Assembly (NCBI GenBank): GCA_020850695.1
Contig: JADZEF010000080.1
Coordinates: forward strand, 1 to 33,580
Length of the DNA: 33,580 nucleotides
From: Planctomycetaceae bacterium
Lineage (GTDB): Bacteria; Planctomycetota; Planctomycetia; Planctomycetales; Planctomycetaceae
Direction of reading: 5' to 3'
Positions 1 through 8,095 of this stretch are shown one piece after another; position 1 is the stretch's first letter; each line of letters begins with the position of its first letter. The position numbers were made by a program, and so were the translations under genes. The notes beneath the pieces are model-generated. The model did no database searches. It saw nothing but the letters and a program-made list of their open reading frames with translations, and was not told the origin of the DNA.

Positions 1-2
1 AC

Positions 3-557
3 GCCGTCAACGCGCTGATGGAGCGGCACCGCGAGGCGCTGCGGCAGATGGTGCAGTTCCGCATGGACCGGGCCGTGGCCCGGCGGGTCGACGCGAGCGA
101 CGTCGTCCAGGATGTGCTCCTGGAAGCGGCGCAGCGGCTGGGCGACTATCTCAAGCATCCCGGCATGCCCTTTCATCTCTGGCTGCGGCAGATCGCCAAG
201 GACCGGATGATCGACCTGCACCGCCGGCATCGCGAGGCGCAGCGGCGGAGCGTCGACCGCGAGCAACCGCTGGCGGCCGCCGGACTCGATCAGTCGTCGA
301 TCGACATGGCCTCGCGGTTCATCGATGCGGAACTCACGCCGGCCGCCGCCTCCATCCGCAAAGAGCTGGAGCAGCGGTTCTTCGACGCCCTCCAGCAGCT
401 CGACGAGGATGACCGCGAGGTCCTCGTCATGCGACACTTCGAGCAGCTCGGAAATTCCGAAGTCGCGCAAGCCCTCAACCTGAGTGCGGCGGCGGCCGGG
501 ATGCGTTACCTGCGAGCGCTGCGACGCCTGAAAACACTGCTCGGTGAGCCAGAATAG
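3..557 (+). CDS. ECF RNA polymerase sigma factor, 5' end cut off
   Basis: An alternative sigma factor of the extracytoplasmic-function class, which directs core RNA polymerase to a small regulon. The frame is open to the left edge, and the residues before the first ATG (position 18) already read as helix (AVNALMERHREALRQM), so the true start probably lies outside the window. Region 2 is seen as DASDVVQDVLLEAAQRL followed by PFHLWLRQIAKDRMIDLHRRH. Region 4 is seen as FFDALQQLDEDDREVLVMRHFEQL followed by a helix-turn-helix (NSEVAQALNLSAAAAGMRYL). The DASDVVQ-V-L wording is typical of the large planctomycete ECF groups, which often sit next to a Ser/Thr kinase. No kinase follows here, so the partner, if any, is upstream. 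No anti-sigma factor is visible. Family call is secure; regulon unknown. Confidence 0.9.
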   Translation, partial: AVNALMERHREALRQMVQFRMDRAVARRVDASDVVQDVLLEAAQRLGDYLKHPGMPFHLWLRQIAKDRMIDLHRRHREAQRRSVDREQPLAAAGLDQSSIDMASRFIDAELTPAAASIRKELEQRFFDALQQLDEDDREVLVMRHFEQLGNSEVAQALNLSAAAAGMRYLRALRRLKTLLGEPE

Positions 558-649
558 CCACAAGCACTGCGTCGTCACGAATGAATTGCCGCTTTCATGG
601 CGCAACAACTCTCCGATCGCGCAGCCCGTGATCGAAGTCATCAGGCGGT

Positions 650-796
650 CTCCCCACCTCTGCGTCTTCCCTCGGCGGCCTCTGCGTTCATGCCTTGGGA
701 TTTCAGTCTTTTCTGATAGCGCCCAGAGTTTCGACAAAGCGAAGACCTGAAGACTGAACGCAGAGGTCGCCGAGGGAAGACGCAGAGATTGGGGAG
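650..796. repeat. Long inverted repeat in the spacer after the sigma factor
   Basis: Arm 650-690 and arm 755-796 are near-perfect reverse complements over about 41 bases, differing by one substitution plus a small change near the outer end. The arms carry the CTCTGCGTCTTCC / CTCTGCGTTCA wording that I remember as dispersed in planctomycete spacers. A short inner stem (CAGTCTT/AAGACTG) lies in the 64-base loop. The element fills most of the 361-base spacer between the sigma factor (stop 557) and the next start (919). It could fold into a strong hairpin and act as a terminator or RNA-processing site. No protein is supported in this spacer. Confidence 0.85.
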
Positions 797-918
797 AGTC
801 TTTGATGGATGCGAGCTCCAGGTCATCGAGAGACCCCTGCGTCGCATCAGTGCTTGCCGTTCTGTACACTTCGCTCGCAGCTGAGACTTCACCCGGAAAC
901 GCGCTTATCGAGGGACCC

Positions 919-2061
919 ATGTCCGATCTTCCGCAGACATCGCGTCGCGAGCTCCTTCAACTGGCCGGCGGAGCGGGACTGCTCTCTCTTGTCGGTGCGA
1001 ATTCCGCCGCCGCGGCCGACAGCCCGCCGCCGAAGCGGACCTTCCGCATCGGCGTCGTCTCAGCCGCCATCCACGGCAAGCCGCAGCCGCACAACGGACA
1101 CACGTGGCACTTCGCCCAGTACCTGCATCCGACGTGCGACCTCGACGCGATGAAGCGGCTCTACCCGTACGCGCACGATTACTTCAAGAAAACGGTCCGC
1201 AATCCGAAGCTTAACTTCGACATGCTGCCGTTTCCCGACACGAAGATCACGCATTACTACGACGCCGACCCGTCGGTCATCGGTCCCTTCACCGAAGTCT
1301 TCCCCGGCGTGAAGGCCGCCAAGTCACTCGAAGAAATGGTGCAGGAAGTCGACGCGATCTGGATGGGGGATGCCTCGGGTTACGGCGAGGACCATTTTGA
1401 TCTCGTCGCCCCCGGCCTGGCGAAAGGGCTGCCGACGTTCTGCGACAAGCCAATCGGCGGCGACGCGAAGGGGACAAAGAAAATCCTCGACTTCGCGAAG
1501 CAGCACAAAGCGCCGATCATGTCGTCGAGCCTCTTCCGGCACGAGTTCGGCATGGAAGCAGCGCTCCGCATGCGCGACTCGGGCGAGTTCGGCCCGATCG
1601 AGCACATCACGGCGACGCTCCACAGCCGCTACGCACTCAACGGCTGGATGATCTACGGGCAGCACCCGGTGTGGACGGTCATGACACTGATGGGCCCCGG
1701 CGTCGATGCGGTGAGCATGTACGAGTACAAGGACACCTGCCACGCCCTCATCACCTGGAAGGACCGCTATCCGTGCCATGTGTGGTATGGCGAGCCCTTT
1801 GAGAAGTTCGAGTATTGCCGCACCACGGTCCACTTCAAGAAGAAGATCTTCCAGTTCACCCCGTCGATCGAGGGAAGCTTCGACGTCGGCCATCACTACG
1901 AGATGTTCCGCATGGCGGCGACGTTCCGCCAGATGCTGCTGACGGGAGTCGAGCCGGTCCCGCACCAGGAGATCCTCGAAGTGACGGCCATCGTCCATGC
2001 GGGGGCGAAGTCGCTGAAGGAGAAGGGGCGGCTGGTGGAACTCGCCGAGGTCATGGGCTGA
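919..2061 (+). CDS. Tat-exported Gfo/Idh/MocA-like oxidoreductase
   Basis: A 380-residue protein of the Gfo/Idh/MocA type (NAD(P)-dependent sugar or cyclitol oxidoreductases), predicted to be exported folded by the Tat system. The start at 919 is chosen because it directly precedes the signal: SRRELLQLAGGAGLLSL at residues 8-24, ending near AAAADS. A GAGGG sequence lies 4 bases before it; the frame extends further up from a TTG (802) but that part reads as spacer. The nucleotide-binding strand is FRIGVVSAAIHG, without the usual GxGxxG. The family's E-K-P motif is present as CDKPIGG, followed by the C-terminal substrate domain (HSRYALNGWMIYGQHPVW). Substrate cannot be told. The closest thing in this window is the minus-strand gene at 6441-7745, which shares the unusual start of the Rossmann domain. 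Confidence 0.8.
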   Translation: MSDLPQTSRRELLQLAGGAGLLSLVGANSAAAADSPPPKRTFRIGVVSAAIHGKPQPHNGHTWHFAQYLHPTCDLDAMKRLYPYAHDYFKKTVRNPKLNFDMLPFPDTKITHYYDADPSVIGPFTEVFPGVKAAKSLEEMVQEVDAIWMGDASGYGEDHFDLVAPGLAKGLPTFCDKPIGGDAKGTKKILDFAKQHKAPIMSSSLFRHEFGMEAALRMRDSGEFGPIEHITATLHSRYALNGWMIYGQHPVWTVMTLMGPGVDAVSMYEYKDTCHALITWKDRYPCHVWYGEPFEKFEYCRTTVHFKKKIFQFTPSIEGSFDVGHHYEMFRMAATFRQMLLTGVEPVPHQEILEVTAIVHAGAKSLKEKGRLVELAEVMG

Positions 2062-2081
2062 GTCGCGGAACGGGGCCATGG

Positions 2082-2119
2082 CCACACCCCTGTTTCCGGA
2101 AACTCTCCCGGAAAGTCCC
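2082..2119. repeat. Dispersed TTTCCGGAA element, copy 1
   Basis: A C-rich lead (CCACACCCC) followed by TGTTTCCGGAAACT and CCCGGAAAGTCCC. Related copies lie at 6384-6417, 7764-7800, 7851-7893 and 11171-11212. This copy starts 20 bases after the stop of the oxidoreductase gene. TTTCCGGAAA is itself a 10-base palindrome. Confidence 0.7.
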
Positions 2120-2137
2120 ATTCAAGACGTGGGATCG

Positions 2138-2236
2138 ATGGGGGCACGCCCTGACGCTCAGGGAAGGGCGTGGTCGGAAGTCACACGCGCCGTCCAACCA
2201 CGCCCTTCGAAGACTCAGGGACGTGCCCCCCCCATG
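2138..2236. terminator. Long imperfect stem-loop between convergent genes
   Basis: Arm 2138-2174 pairs with arm 2197-2236 with a few bulges: the outer part is a GATGGGGGCACG-type run against CGTGCCCCCCCCATG, and the inner part AAGGGCGTGGT against ACCACGCCCTT. The loop is about 22 bases. It sits between the 3' ends of the plus-strand oxidoreductase (2061) and the minus-strand kinase (2260), where a bidirectional transcription terminator is expected. There is no clear T-run, so intrinsic termination is an inference. Confidence 0.55.
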
Positions 2237-2259
2237 TGCTACAGTCGCGTCGCCGCGGT

Positions 2260-5200
2260 TCAGTTCGAATCGAGCCACGTCTTGAGCTCGACGGGGTCGA
2301 CCGGCTTCGTCATGTGAGCGTCGCACCCCGCCTCGCGCGAGCGGGCCCGGTCGGCCTCCTGTCCCCAGCCCGTCAGCGCGACAATCTTCATGGCGCGGCC
2401 TCCCGGCAATTCGCGAATCTGTCGCGTCGCCTCGTGGCCGTTCAATCGCGGCATGCCGATATCCATGAGGATCACATCCGGCTGAAACTCGGACGCCATC
2501 TCGACCGCGTCGGCGCCGTCGTGAACGATCCGCACGTCGTTCCCCATCAACCGCAGCATCTGGGCCATCGATGTCGCCGCATCGCGGTTGTCATCGGCAA
2601 TCAGCATTCGGCGGCGGTGCCGGCCCACGCTGCCGCCGAGGGAAGCGGACGGCTCGGAATAGATCACTTCGACCCGAGGAAGCACCGGCAACCTCACCGT
2701 AAAGCAGCTCCCCTTTCCTTCCCCCTCGCTGGTCGCGCTCACCGTCCCGCCGTGCATTTCGACGAGCCCTTTGACCAGCGCAAGCCCGATGCCGAGCCCC
2801 CCGGACGACCGTTCGAGGCTCCGCTCGACCTGGCTGAACATGTCGAAGATCGTCGGGAGCGCCGCAGCGGGGATTCCGATGCCGGTATCGCGAATCTGCA
2901 CGACCGCCCGCTCGCCCGCCTGGCTGGCGGTGACCGTGATGTGCCCCCCGGGCTCCGAGTACTTCGCCGCGTTGTGCAGGATGTTCCCGAAGACCTGGGC
3001 CAGCCGCGTCATGTCGGCGTCCAGGAGGATCGGCTCGGACGGGAGATTGATTTCCAGCATGTGCCCGGCCGACTGCAGGATGGGCCTCGTCGTCTCGATC
3101 GCACTGTGCAGCGCGTCGGCCAGGGCGATCCGCTGTCGCCGCAGCTCGATCTTGTTGCGGCTGATCCGCGAGACATCCAGGAGGTCGTCGATCAGCCGCA
3201 CCATGTGTTCGAGCTGCCGCTCCATGATGCCCAGCACTTCGCCCTGCGAGTCGTCCGGTCCCGCGCAGAGCCGCAGGATGGCGACGCCGTTGCGAAGCGG
3301 GGCGAGCGGGTTTCGCAGCTCGTGGGCCAGCAGCGCGAGGAATTCGTCCTTGCGGCGATCCTGCCCGCGCAGCTCGTCGTTGAGCCGGGCGTTCTCGATG
3401 GCGACCGATGCAATGTGTGCCAGTTGCACCAGGATCGACTCGTCGGTCTCGTCGAAGTCGCCGTGTTCCTTGTCGGAGAGCTGGATCAGCCCGAGGTTTC
3501 TGCCGTTGCGGCCGATGAGAGGGACGGCGAGCCAGCCCCGCATCGGCGGGTGCTTCTCCCCTTCCCCGCTGAAGTTCCGCCAGGCGGGGTGGCTTTCCAG
3601 TTCAGCCTGCGTCAGGCGTATCGGCTGGTTCGAGGAGGTCACCAGCGTGTAGATTCCCCGGCCGTTGGGAGGAGTCGCGTAGTTCGCCCAGGCGGCGTAC
3701 TTGTCCGACATCGCGACCGTGCTGATCGTGTGGTTCCAGTCCTCGTCGATGAGGCTGGAGACCGCCTGGTGCGCCCCGATGATTCGACGCGATTCGCCCG
3801 CAATCACCCGCAGGACGCTGTCGAGCGACCCGGACGAGTGGATCGTCAGCGACGCCTGCGCCACTTCACGGACGAGCCGGGCATGCTCGCGCTCCGCTTC
3901 CACCGCCCTGGCCAGCCGGATCTGGTCGAGCTTCTGGGCGGTGACGTCGAGCGTCACGCCGTCGAACCGCACCGGCGTTCCGTCGGCCCCGAAGACGGTC
4001 CCTCCCAGCGCACGAATCCATTTGAAGTCGCCGGTCGCCGGATTGACCGTCCGGTAATGGACGTCGTACGTCGTGCGATGACTGATGGAAGCCGCGATGG
4101 CCTGCCGCGTCGACTCGCGGTCTTCGGGATGGATCCGGTCGTAAAACGTTTCAATCGTGACCTGGGCGTCGGCGGCGAGCCAGAAGTGCTCCTTGACCCT
4201 CGCATCCCAATTGAGCACGTCGAATGGAAGGTCGCAGTACCAGAACCCGACTCCCGACATCCGGACCGCATAATCGAGCCGGTTCCGGCTCTCCTCCAGG
4301 GCGCGGGCGGCCGCCTTCCGCTCGGTGACGTCCCGCGTGATGGCCATCTGATGGAACCGCCCGTCCGGCGCCGGGATCGGCACGGCGGTCGTTTCCATGA
4401 ACCGGTGCGTCCCCCGGAGCCCGGTAATCTCGAACTCCATTGTTCCCGATTCGCCGCGGCAGACCCGCTCGTTGAACGCGCGGAAGGCGTCCCGGTACTC
4501 GGGGTTGATGACGTCATAGACGCAGTGGCCGAGGACCATTCCGGCCGCGGGAGCCTCGACCATGGCGAGACCCGCCCGGTTCATCTGCAGCAACGTCCCG
4601 TCCGCATCGACCAGTTTCACGCATTCGGGAGTCGCCTCGACCATCGTGCGGTAACGGGACTCGCTCTCGCTCAGGTTGCGGGTGACGCGGGCCCGCTCCA
4701 GGGCTTCCCAGCATCGGTCGGCCACGGTCAGCACGAGCGAGACGTCATCGGCGGACCATTCCCGCGGCGTCTTCTGGTGAACGGCCATCGCCGCGGTGAA
4801 GCGGCCCCCTTTGTGGAGCGGGACGCAGATGACGGCCTGGATCTGCGTCTGACGGTAGGCGGCCAGGTCGCCCGGAGCCCGGGGATCGGTGTCGATGTTT
4901 TCGACGACGTACGGCTCGTTGGCCCGCATCAGGCGTTCGACGTCCGTGCCAAACGCGGCGACCGGCCAGCGGCCGACGATGCTCGGCACGCCGCGCGGAT
5001 GATCCCCCGTGATGACGAAGACTGACTCATCCTCGACTTCGGCGTAAGCGCAGCGGTCGACGTCGAGATGCTCGGCGAGAAGCCGCGCCGACGTCGACAT
5101 GATGGCGTCGGGGTCGGTGAGAGGTTGTGTGGCGGCGGCGAGATCGGAGAGGAACTTGTTGCGGCGGGCCGTTTCCTGCAGCAGCCGCTCATGCTGCTTG

Positions 5201-6054
5201 CGGGCGGTGATGTCGCGGGCGATCTTCGAGGCCGCCACGACCTCTCCTTCGTCGTTCTTGATGGGGGAGACGGTGAGGGAGATATCGATCCGCCGTCCAT
5301 CCTTGGCGACGCGGACCGTCTCGAAGTGCTCGACCCGTTCTCCGCGGCGGATCTGATCGATGATGTACCGCTCTTCGTCATGGCGCTCCGGCGGGATCAG
5401 GGTCATGATCGACCGGCCGACGATCTCCCCTGCCGAGTAGCCGAAGAGCCGCTCGGCCCCCTGGTTCCATGTCAGGATCGTCCCCTCCAGCGTCTTGCTG
5501 GCGATGGCGTCCTGCGACGACTCGACGATGGCCGCAAGGCGGGCCCTGGCGACTTCGGCCCGCTTCCGCTCGGTGACGTCGCGGAAGACGAGGACCGCGC
5601 CAATGACTCGGCCGCTCGTGTCACGGATCGGGGCGGCGCTGTCGTCAATGGGCCGCTCGGTTCCGTCGCGCGCGATCAGGACCGTGTGGTTGGCGAGCCC
5701 GACGATCGCCCCTTCCTGAAGAGCCCGCAGCGCCGGATTGTCGACCGGCTGCCGGGTCGACTCGTTGACGATGTGGAAGACACTGGGGAGCGGCTGTCCC
5801 TCGGCGTCGGCCTGCGGCCACCCCGTCAGTGTCTCAGCGACCGGATTGAGGAAGGTGACGCGGCCCAGTTCGTCGGTGCAGATGACGGCGTCGCCGATGC
5901 TGGCGAGCGTGACCTGCAGCCGCATCTGATCTTCGGAGATCCCCGGCGTCCGATGGCCGTCGGCCGCCTGAGCCTTCGGAATTCCATCCCCGTTTGTCCG
6001 CGGGTCGGAACTCAGCAACTCCGCGTTGCGGTGCGGGTCGCCCTTCGCACTCAT
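2260..6054 (-). CDS. Multi-PAS/GAF hybrid sensor histidine kinase with receiver domain
   Basis: A 1264-residue two-component sensor. Order of domains by reading: PAS about 45-165, PAS about 172-288, GAF about 300-455, PAS about 465-580, PAS about 590-708, GAF about 730-890, HisKA with the H-box FLALLAHELRNPLAPL (phospho-acceptor His911), HATPase with N-box NILHN (1024-1028), DTGIGIP (1056-1062) and GGLGIGLALV (from 1085), then a C-terminal receiver with acidic pair D1154-D1155, phospho-acceptor D1198, T1228 and K1250. No membrane segment or signal peptide is visible, so it is probably cytoplasmic and senses small molecules, redox or light through PAS/GAF cofactors. ATG 6054 has GGGAG at good spacing. 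No response regulator is adjacent; output must be through the fused receiver, a phosphorelay protein, or an unlinked regulator. Confidence 0.93.
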   Translation of the reverse strand: MSAKGDPHRNAELLSSDPRTNGDGIPKAQAADGHRTPGISEDQMRLQVTLASIGDAVICTDELGRVTFLNPVAETLTGWPQADAEGQPLPSVFHIVNESTRQPVDNPALRALQEGAIVGLANHTVLIARDGTERPIDDSAAPIRDTSGRVIGAVLVFRDVTERKRAEVARARLAAIVESSQDAIASKTLEGTILTWNQGAERLFGYSAGEIVGRSIMTLIPPERHDEERYIIDQIRRGERVEHFETVRVAKDGRRIDISLTVSPIKNDEGEVVAASKIARDITARKQHERLLQETARRNKFLSDLAAATQPLTDPDAIMSTSARLLAEHLDVDRCAYAEVEDESVFVITGDHPRGVPSIVGRWPVAAFGTDVERLMRANEPYVVENIDTDPRAPGDLAAYRQTQIQAVICVPLHKGGRFTAAMAVHQKTPREWSADDVSLVLTVADRCWEALERARVTRNLSESESRYRTMVEATPECVKLVDADGTLLQMNRAGLAMVEAPAAGMVLGHCVYDVINPEYRDAFRAFNERVCRGESGTMEFEITGLRGTHRFMETTAVPIPAPDGRFHQMAITRDVTERKAAARALEESRNRLDYAVRMSGVGFWYCDLPFDVLNWDARVKEHFWLAADAQVTIETFYDRIHPEDRESTRQAIAASISHRTTYDVHYRTVNPATGDFKWIRALGGTVFGADGTPVRFDGVTLDVTAQKLDQIRLARAVEAEREHARLVREVAQASLTIHSSGSLDSVLRVIAGESRRIIGAHQAVSSLIDEDWNHTISTVAMSDKYAAWANYATPPNGRGIYTLVTSSNQPIRLTQAELESHPAWRNFSGEGEKHPPMRGWLAVPLIGRNGRNLGLIQLSDKEHGDFDETDESILVQLAHIASVAIENARLNDELRGQDRRKDEFLALLAHELRNPLAPLRNGVAILRLCAGPDDSQGEVLGIMERQLEHMVRLIDDLLDVSRISRNKIELRRQRIALADALHSAIETTRPILQSAGHMLEINLPSEPILLDADMTRLAQVFGNILHNAAKYSEPGGHITVTASQAGERAVVQIRDTGIGIPAAALPTIFDMFSQVERSLERSSGGLGIGLALVKGLVEMHGGTVSATSEGEGKGSCFTVRLPVLPRVEVIYSEPSASLGGSVGRHRRRMLIADDNRDAATSMAQMLRLMGNDVRIVHDGADAVEMASEFQPDVILMDIGMPRLNGHEATRQIRELPGGRAMKIVALTGWGQEADRARSREAGCDAHMTKPVDPVELKTWLDSN

Positions 6055-6440
6055 TCACCTGCTCCCGGTTGTTCGACGGCGAAATGTGCGCCGTGGGTCA
6101 TCCCGGTCGCTGACGGACGCCGAAGTTCTGAAAAGAAGTGCCGAAAAATAGAGGGAAATCCGAGTCCGTCGCCTGTGAGCATTCCAGGTGGCGGGTCTGA
6201 CCGAAGGAAATCCCCGAATCCACGGACGAACGCGGCAGTCAAACTCTCACACCAGCCACCCCACTGGGGGACCGGAACACGCAATGGAAAAGAATCCTGG
6301 AAGAAACAAACCGTAGACCCAAACACGAGGTTCCGCCATCGGGGAACGCCTGACCGGAGAGGATTCGCGGCGACCCCGGATGCAGGAAACTCGACCGGAA
6401 AGTCGACCGGAAACCCCGCCCCTGTGCCGAGCGCCACGCG
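6055..6440. other. Gene-free spacer upstream of the kinase, with TTTCCGGAA-type element copy 2
   Basis: No convincing coding region; the frames crossing it are extensions of antisense shadows. It must hold the promoter for the kinase (start 6054, minus strand). At 6384-6417 there is a variant of the dispersed element with the unit CGACCGGAAAGT and flanking GGAAAC copies, on the same strand orientation as copy 1, lying 24 bases from the stop of the next minus-strand gene (6441). Confidence 0.6.
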
Positions 6441-7745
6441 TCATTCGACGTCGGTATATCGTCCCCGGGCGTGGCCGTCCTCTGCGGGGGCCTCGTAGCG
6501 GATGGCCAGAGCCGGCGATTCGACCGGCTTGCCGCCGTCGTGCATCGAGTGGAGGGCGAGGTCGAGCATGGTGCTGGTGAGGAGCGTCCGCTCGACGGGG
6601 TACGGAGACTTGCCCGTGGCGAAGAACTGCTCGATGTTGCGGGTGAGGGGATCGAAAAAGCGGGCGCCCGGCGGCTGCGGGAGGAAGAAGAGGGACGCGA
6701 GCGGCGTGGACACGCCGTCGATGCGGCCGGCGAACGAGAGTTCCGAGCAGGCCTCGGCGAGATTGAGGACGGTTCCCCGGGCGCCATCGGCGTACTCGAT
6801 GAGAATGGCTTGCGGACGCTTCACCTGTTCGCGGGGCTTTCCGTAATTGCGGCTTGGGTTGCGCTGCAGGGCCGCTTCGAGGAGGTCCGCGCTCCAGAGT
6901 CCCTTGTCGGCGGCCTGCCACACGGCCTCTCCTTCAAGACCGACGACTGACTTCACGCCGGTCTCGCTCCCCTTGCGGCGTTCGAGCATGACTTGAAGCG
7001 TTTCGAGCGCGTGAAACAGGTAGATCTCGGGCTGGGCGCGGTCGTAGCCGAACACGACGAGCCCCTCGCGGAACGGCGTCCCGAGCTTCGGGTCGATGTC
7101 CGGGATTCGCCAGGTGACCGGCAGCGACGAGCCCGCCATGAGGGGGAACTTCAGCTCGCGGGCGGTCGCCACCATCCGCGCGGCCTTCTGGTGGTCGTAC
7201 GAGAGATGCTTGTCGACGAACACCGGGACGCTGCGGCCGCTCTGGCGGAAGACCTCGACGATCTGCTCGAACATCTCGTAGCGGGGATATTCGATCTGCC
7301 CGTACTTGTTCACCGGGTAGTCGCCGTGCTCGATGATGAGCAGCACCGCATCGACATCGAGCTTATCGCCGCCGAGGGCCTGGGCAACCGTCTTGCACAA
7401 CTCGACGCCGTGCTTCTGGCAGACCTCGGGACCGAGGTCGTCCTTGGGCTGCTGGTGGTCGAACATCCGCACCAGTTGGAACGGAGGCTGGTGGTGCTTC
7501 CCCTGCCAGGTGTAGCCGTGAATGAACCGCCCGGCGATGTGATAGGCGTGCGACCGCAGCCGGTAGATCGAATTGATCGCGGCGACGCGCGGAAGCCGCT
7601 TGGCGGGCTTTGCGGCGTCCTGGGCGAGCAACGGAGACGTTCCGGGGAACGCCGACGCAGCGAGGGCCGCGGCCGACAGGGTTCCCGCGGTGCATCCGGC
7701 GGCCCGCATCCACTCGCGGCGGTTCAGTCGATCGTCGCCCGTCAT
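6441..7745 (-). CDS. Tat-exported protein, divergent Gfo/Idh/MocA-like
   Basis: 434 residues. The N-terminus carries a twin-arginine signal, NRREWMRAAG at residues 8-17, followed by an Ala-rich stretch ending near LLAQDA. ATG 7745 has AAGGA at 7 bases. The mature start RVAAINSIYRLRSHAYHIAG resembles the first strand and helix of the oxidoreductase at 919-2061 (both lack GxGxxG and have a His-rich segment right after it), and the middle contains VDAVLLIIEHGDYP and VPVFVDKHLSYDH where Gfo/Idh/MocA proteins have their second Rossmann half and E-K-P motif. I infer a divergent member of that fold; catalytic activity is not assured because the K of the E-K-P motif is displaced into VDKH. No substrate can be assigned. 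It is the only gene with the large symmetric repeat immediately upstream. Confidence 0.65.
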   Translation of the reverse strand: MTGDDRLNRREWMRAAGCTAGTLSAAALAASAFPGTSPLLAQDAAKPAKRLPRVAAINSIYRLRSHAYHIAGRFIHGYTWQGKHHQPPFQLVRMFDHQQPKDDLGPEVCQKHGVELCKTVAQALGGDKLDVDAVLLIIEHGDYPVNKYGQIEYPRYEMFEQIVEVFRQSGRSVPVFVDKHLSYDHQKAARMVATARELKFPLMAGSSLPVTWRIPDIDPKLGTPFREGLVVFGYDRAQPEIYLFHALETLQVMLERRKGSETGVKSVVGLEGEAVWQAADKGLWSADLLEAALQRNPSRNYGKPREQVKRPQAILIEYADGARGTVLNLAEACSELSFAGRIDGVSTPLASLFFLPQPPGARFFDPLTRNIEQFFATGKSPYPVERTLLTSTMLDLALHSMHDGGKPVESPALAIRYEAPAEDGHARGRYTDVE

Positions 7746-7763
7746 TCGGCATTCCTTCGTAGG

Positions 7764-7893
7764 GGGGACTTTCCGGGAGACTTTCCGATTCCGGGGGTGG
7801 AGCCGGCCCTTTTAAAAAGTGTGTGTTAACACACTCATTTAAAGAGAGAGCCACACCCCGGTTCCCGGAAAGTCTCCCGGAAAGTCCTGCGGT
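7764..7893. repeat. Symmetric ~130 bp inverted element centred on a perfect palindrome (element copies 3 and 4)
   Basis: Left arm 7764-7800 (GGGGGACTTTCCGGGAGAC and on) and right arm 7851-7893 (its reverse complement with a few changes) are two TTTCCGGAA-type elements in opposite orientation. The midpoint of the pair (about 7828) coincides with the midpoint of the palindrome GTGTGTTAACACAC at 7821-7834. TTTAAA tracts lie on both sides of the palindrome. The left arm begins 19 bases upstream of the start of the minus-strand gene (7745). Confidence 0.8.
7821..7834. promoter_or_regulatory. Perfect 14 bp palindrome, possible operator
   Basis: GTGTGTTAACACAC is its own reverse complement. It lies 76-89 bases upstream of the ATG of the minus-strand Tat protein gene and at the centre of the symmetric repeat. 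The A/T-rich flanks (TTTTAAAAAG, CATTTAAAG) stand out in a G+C-rich genome. It could be a dimeric regulator site or only the hairpin tip of the repeat; the sequence does not decide. Confidence 0.45.
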
Positions 7894-7927
7894 GGTGTTC
7901 GTTGAAATTCTGGTGACAGGAAGGGGG

Positions 7928-8070
7928 TGAATGAGGAACCCAGGAAGGCAGGAAAAAGCGAAGAAGGACAGAGGGCGAGTAACCCGCGAGCTTTCTTGCT
8001 GAGATTCCCGGAGGATCTTTCGCTTCTGCCTTCCTCTGGTTTTTTCCTGCCTTCCTGGGTTCCTCATTCA
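7928..8070. repeat. Perfect 30 bp inverted repeat pair (family 1, copy 1)
   Basis: Arm 7928-7957 and arm 8041-8070 are exact reverse complements over 30 bases; the arm reads TGAATGAGGAACCCAGGAAG then GCAGGAAAAA. Inner bases also pair partly (AGCGAAG against CTTTCGCT). It fills the spacer between the 3' end of the PQQ gene (8096) and the symmetric element. A second copy with the same arms, one base changed, is at 16449-16581. Confidence 0.9.
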
Positions 8071-8095
8071 TCCACGCCTTCGTCTTCGTTTGCCA

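Noticed and set aside
2170-5025. 951-residue open frame on the plus strand opposite the histidine kinase
   Set aside because: It is antisense to a gene with complete kinase and receiver motifs, has Arg/His/Pro-rich composition and no domain; long antisense frames are expected in high-G+C DNA.
5068-6498. 476-residue plus-strand frame over the kinase start and spacer
   Set aside because: Low-complexity composition, antisense to PAS domains, no ribosome binding site.
7764-8070. Possible CRISPR-like array because of repeated units
   Set aside because: Repeats are inverted pairs with unequal spacing, not direct repeats with uniform spacers, and no cas gene is present.
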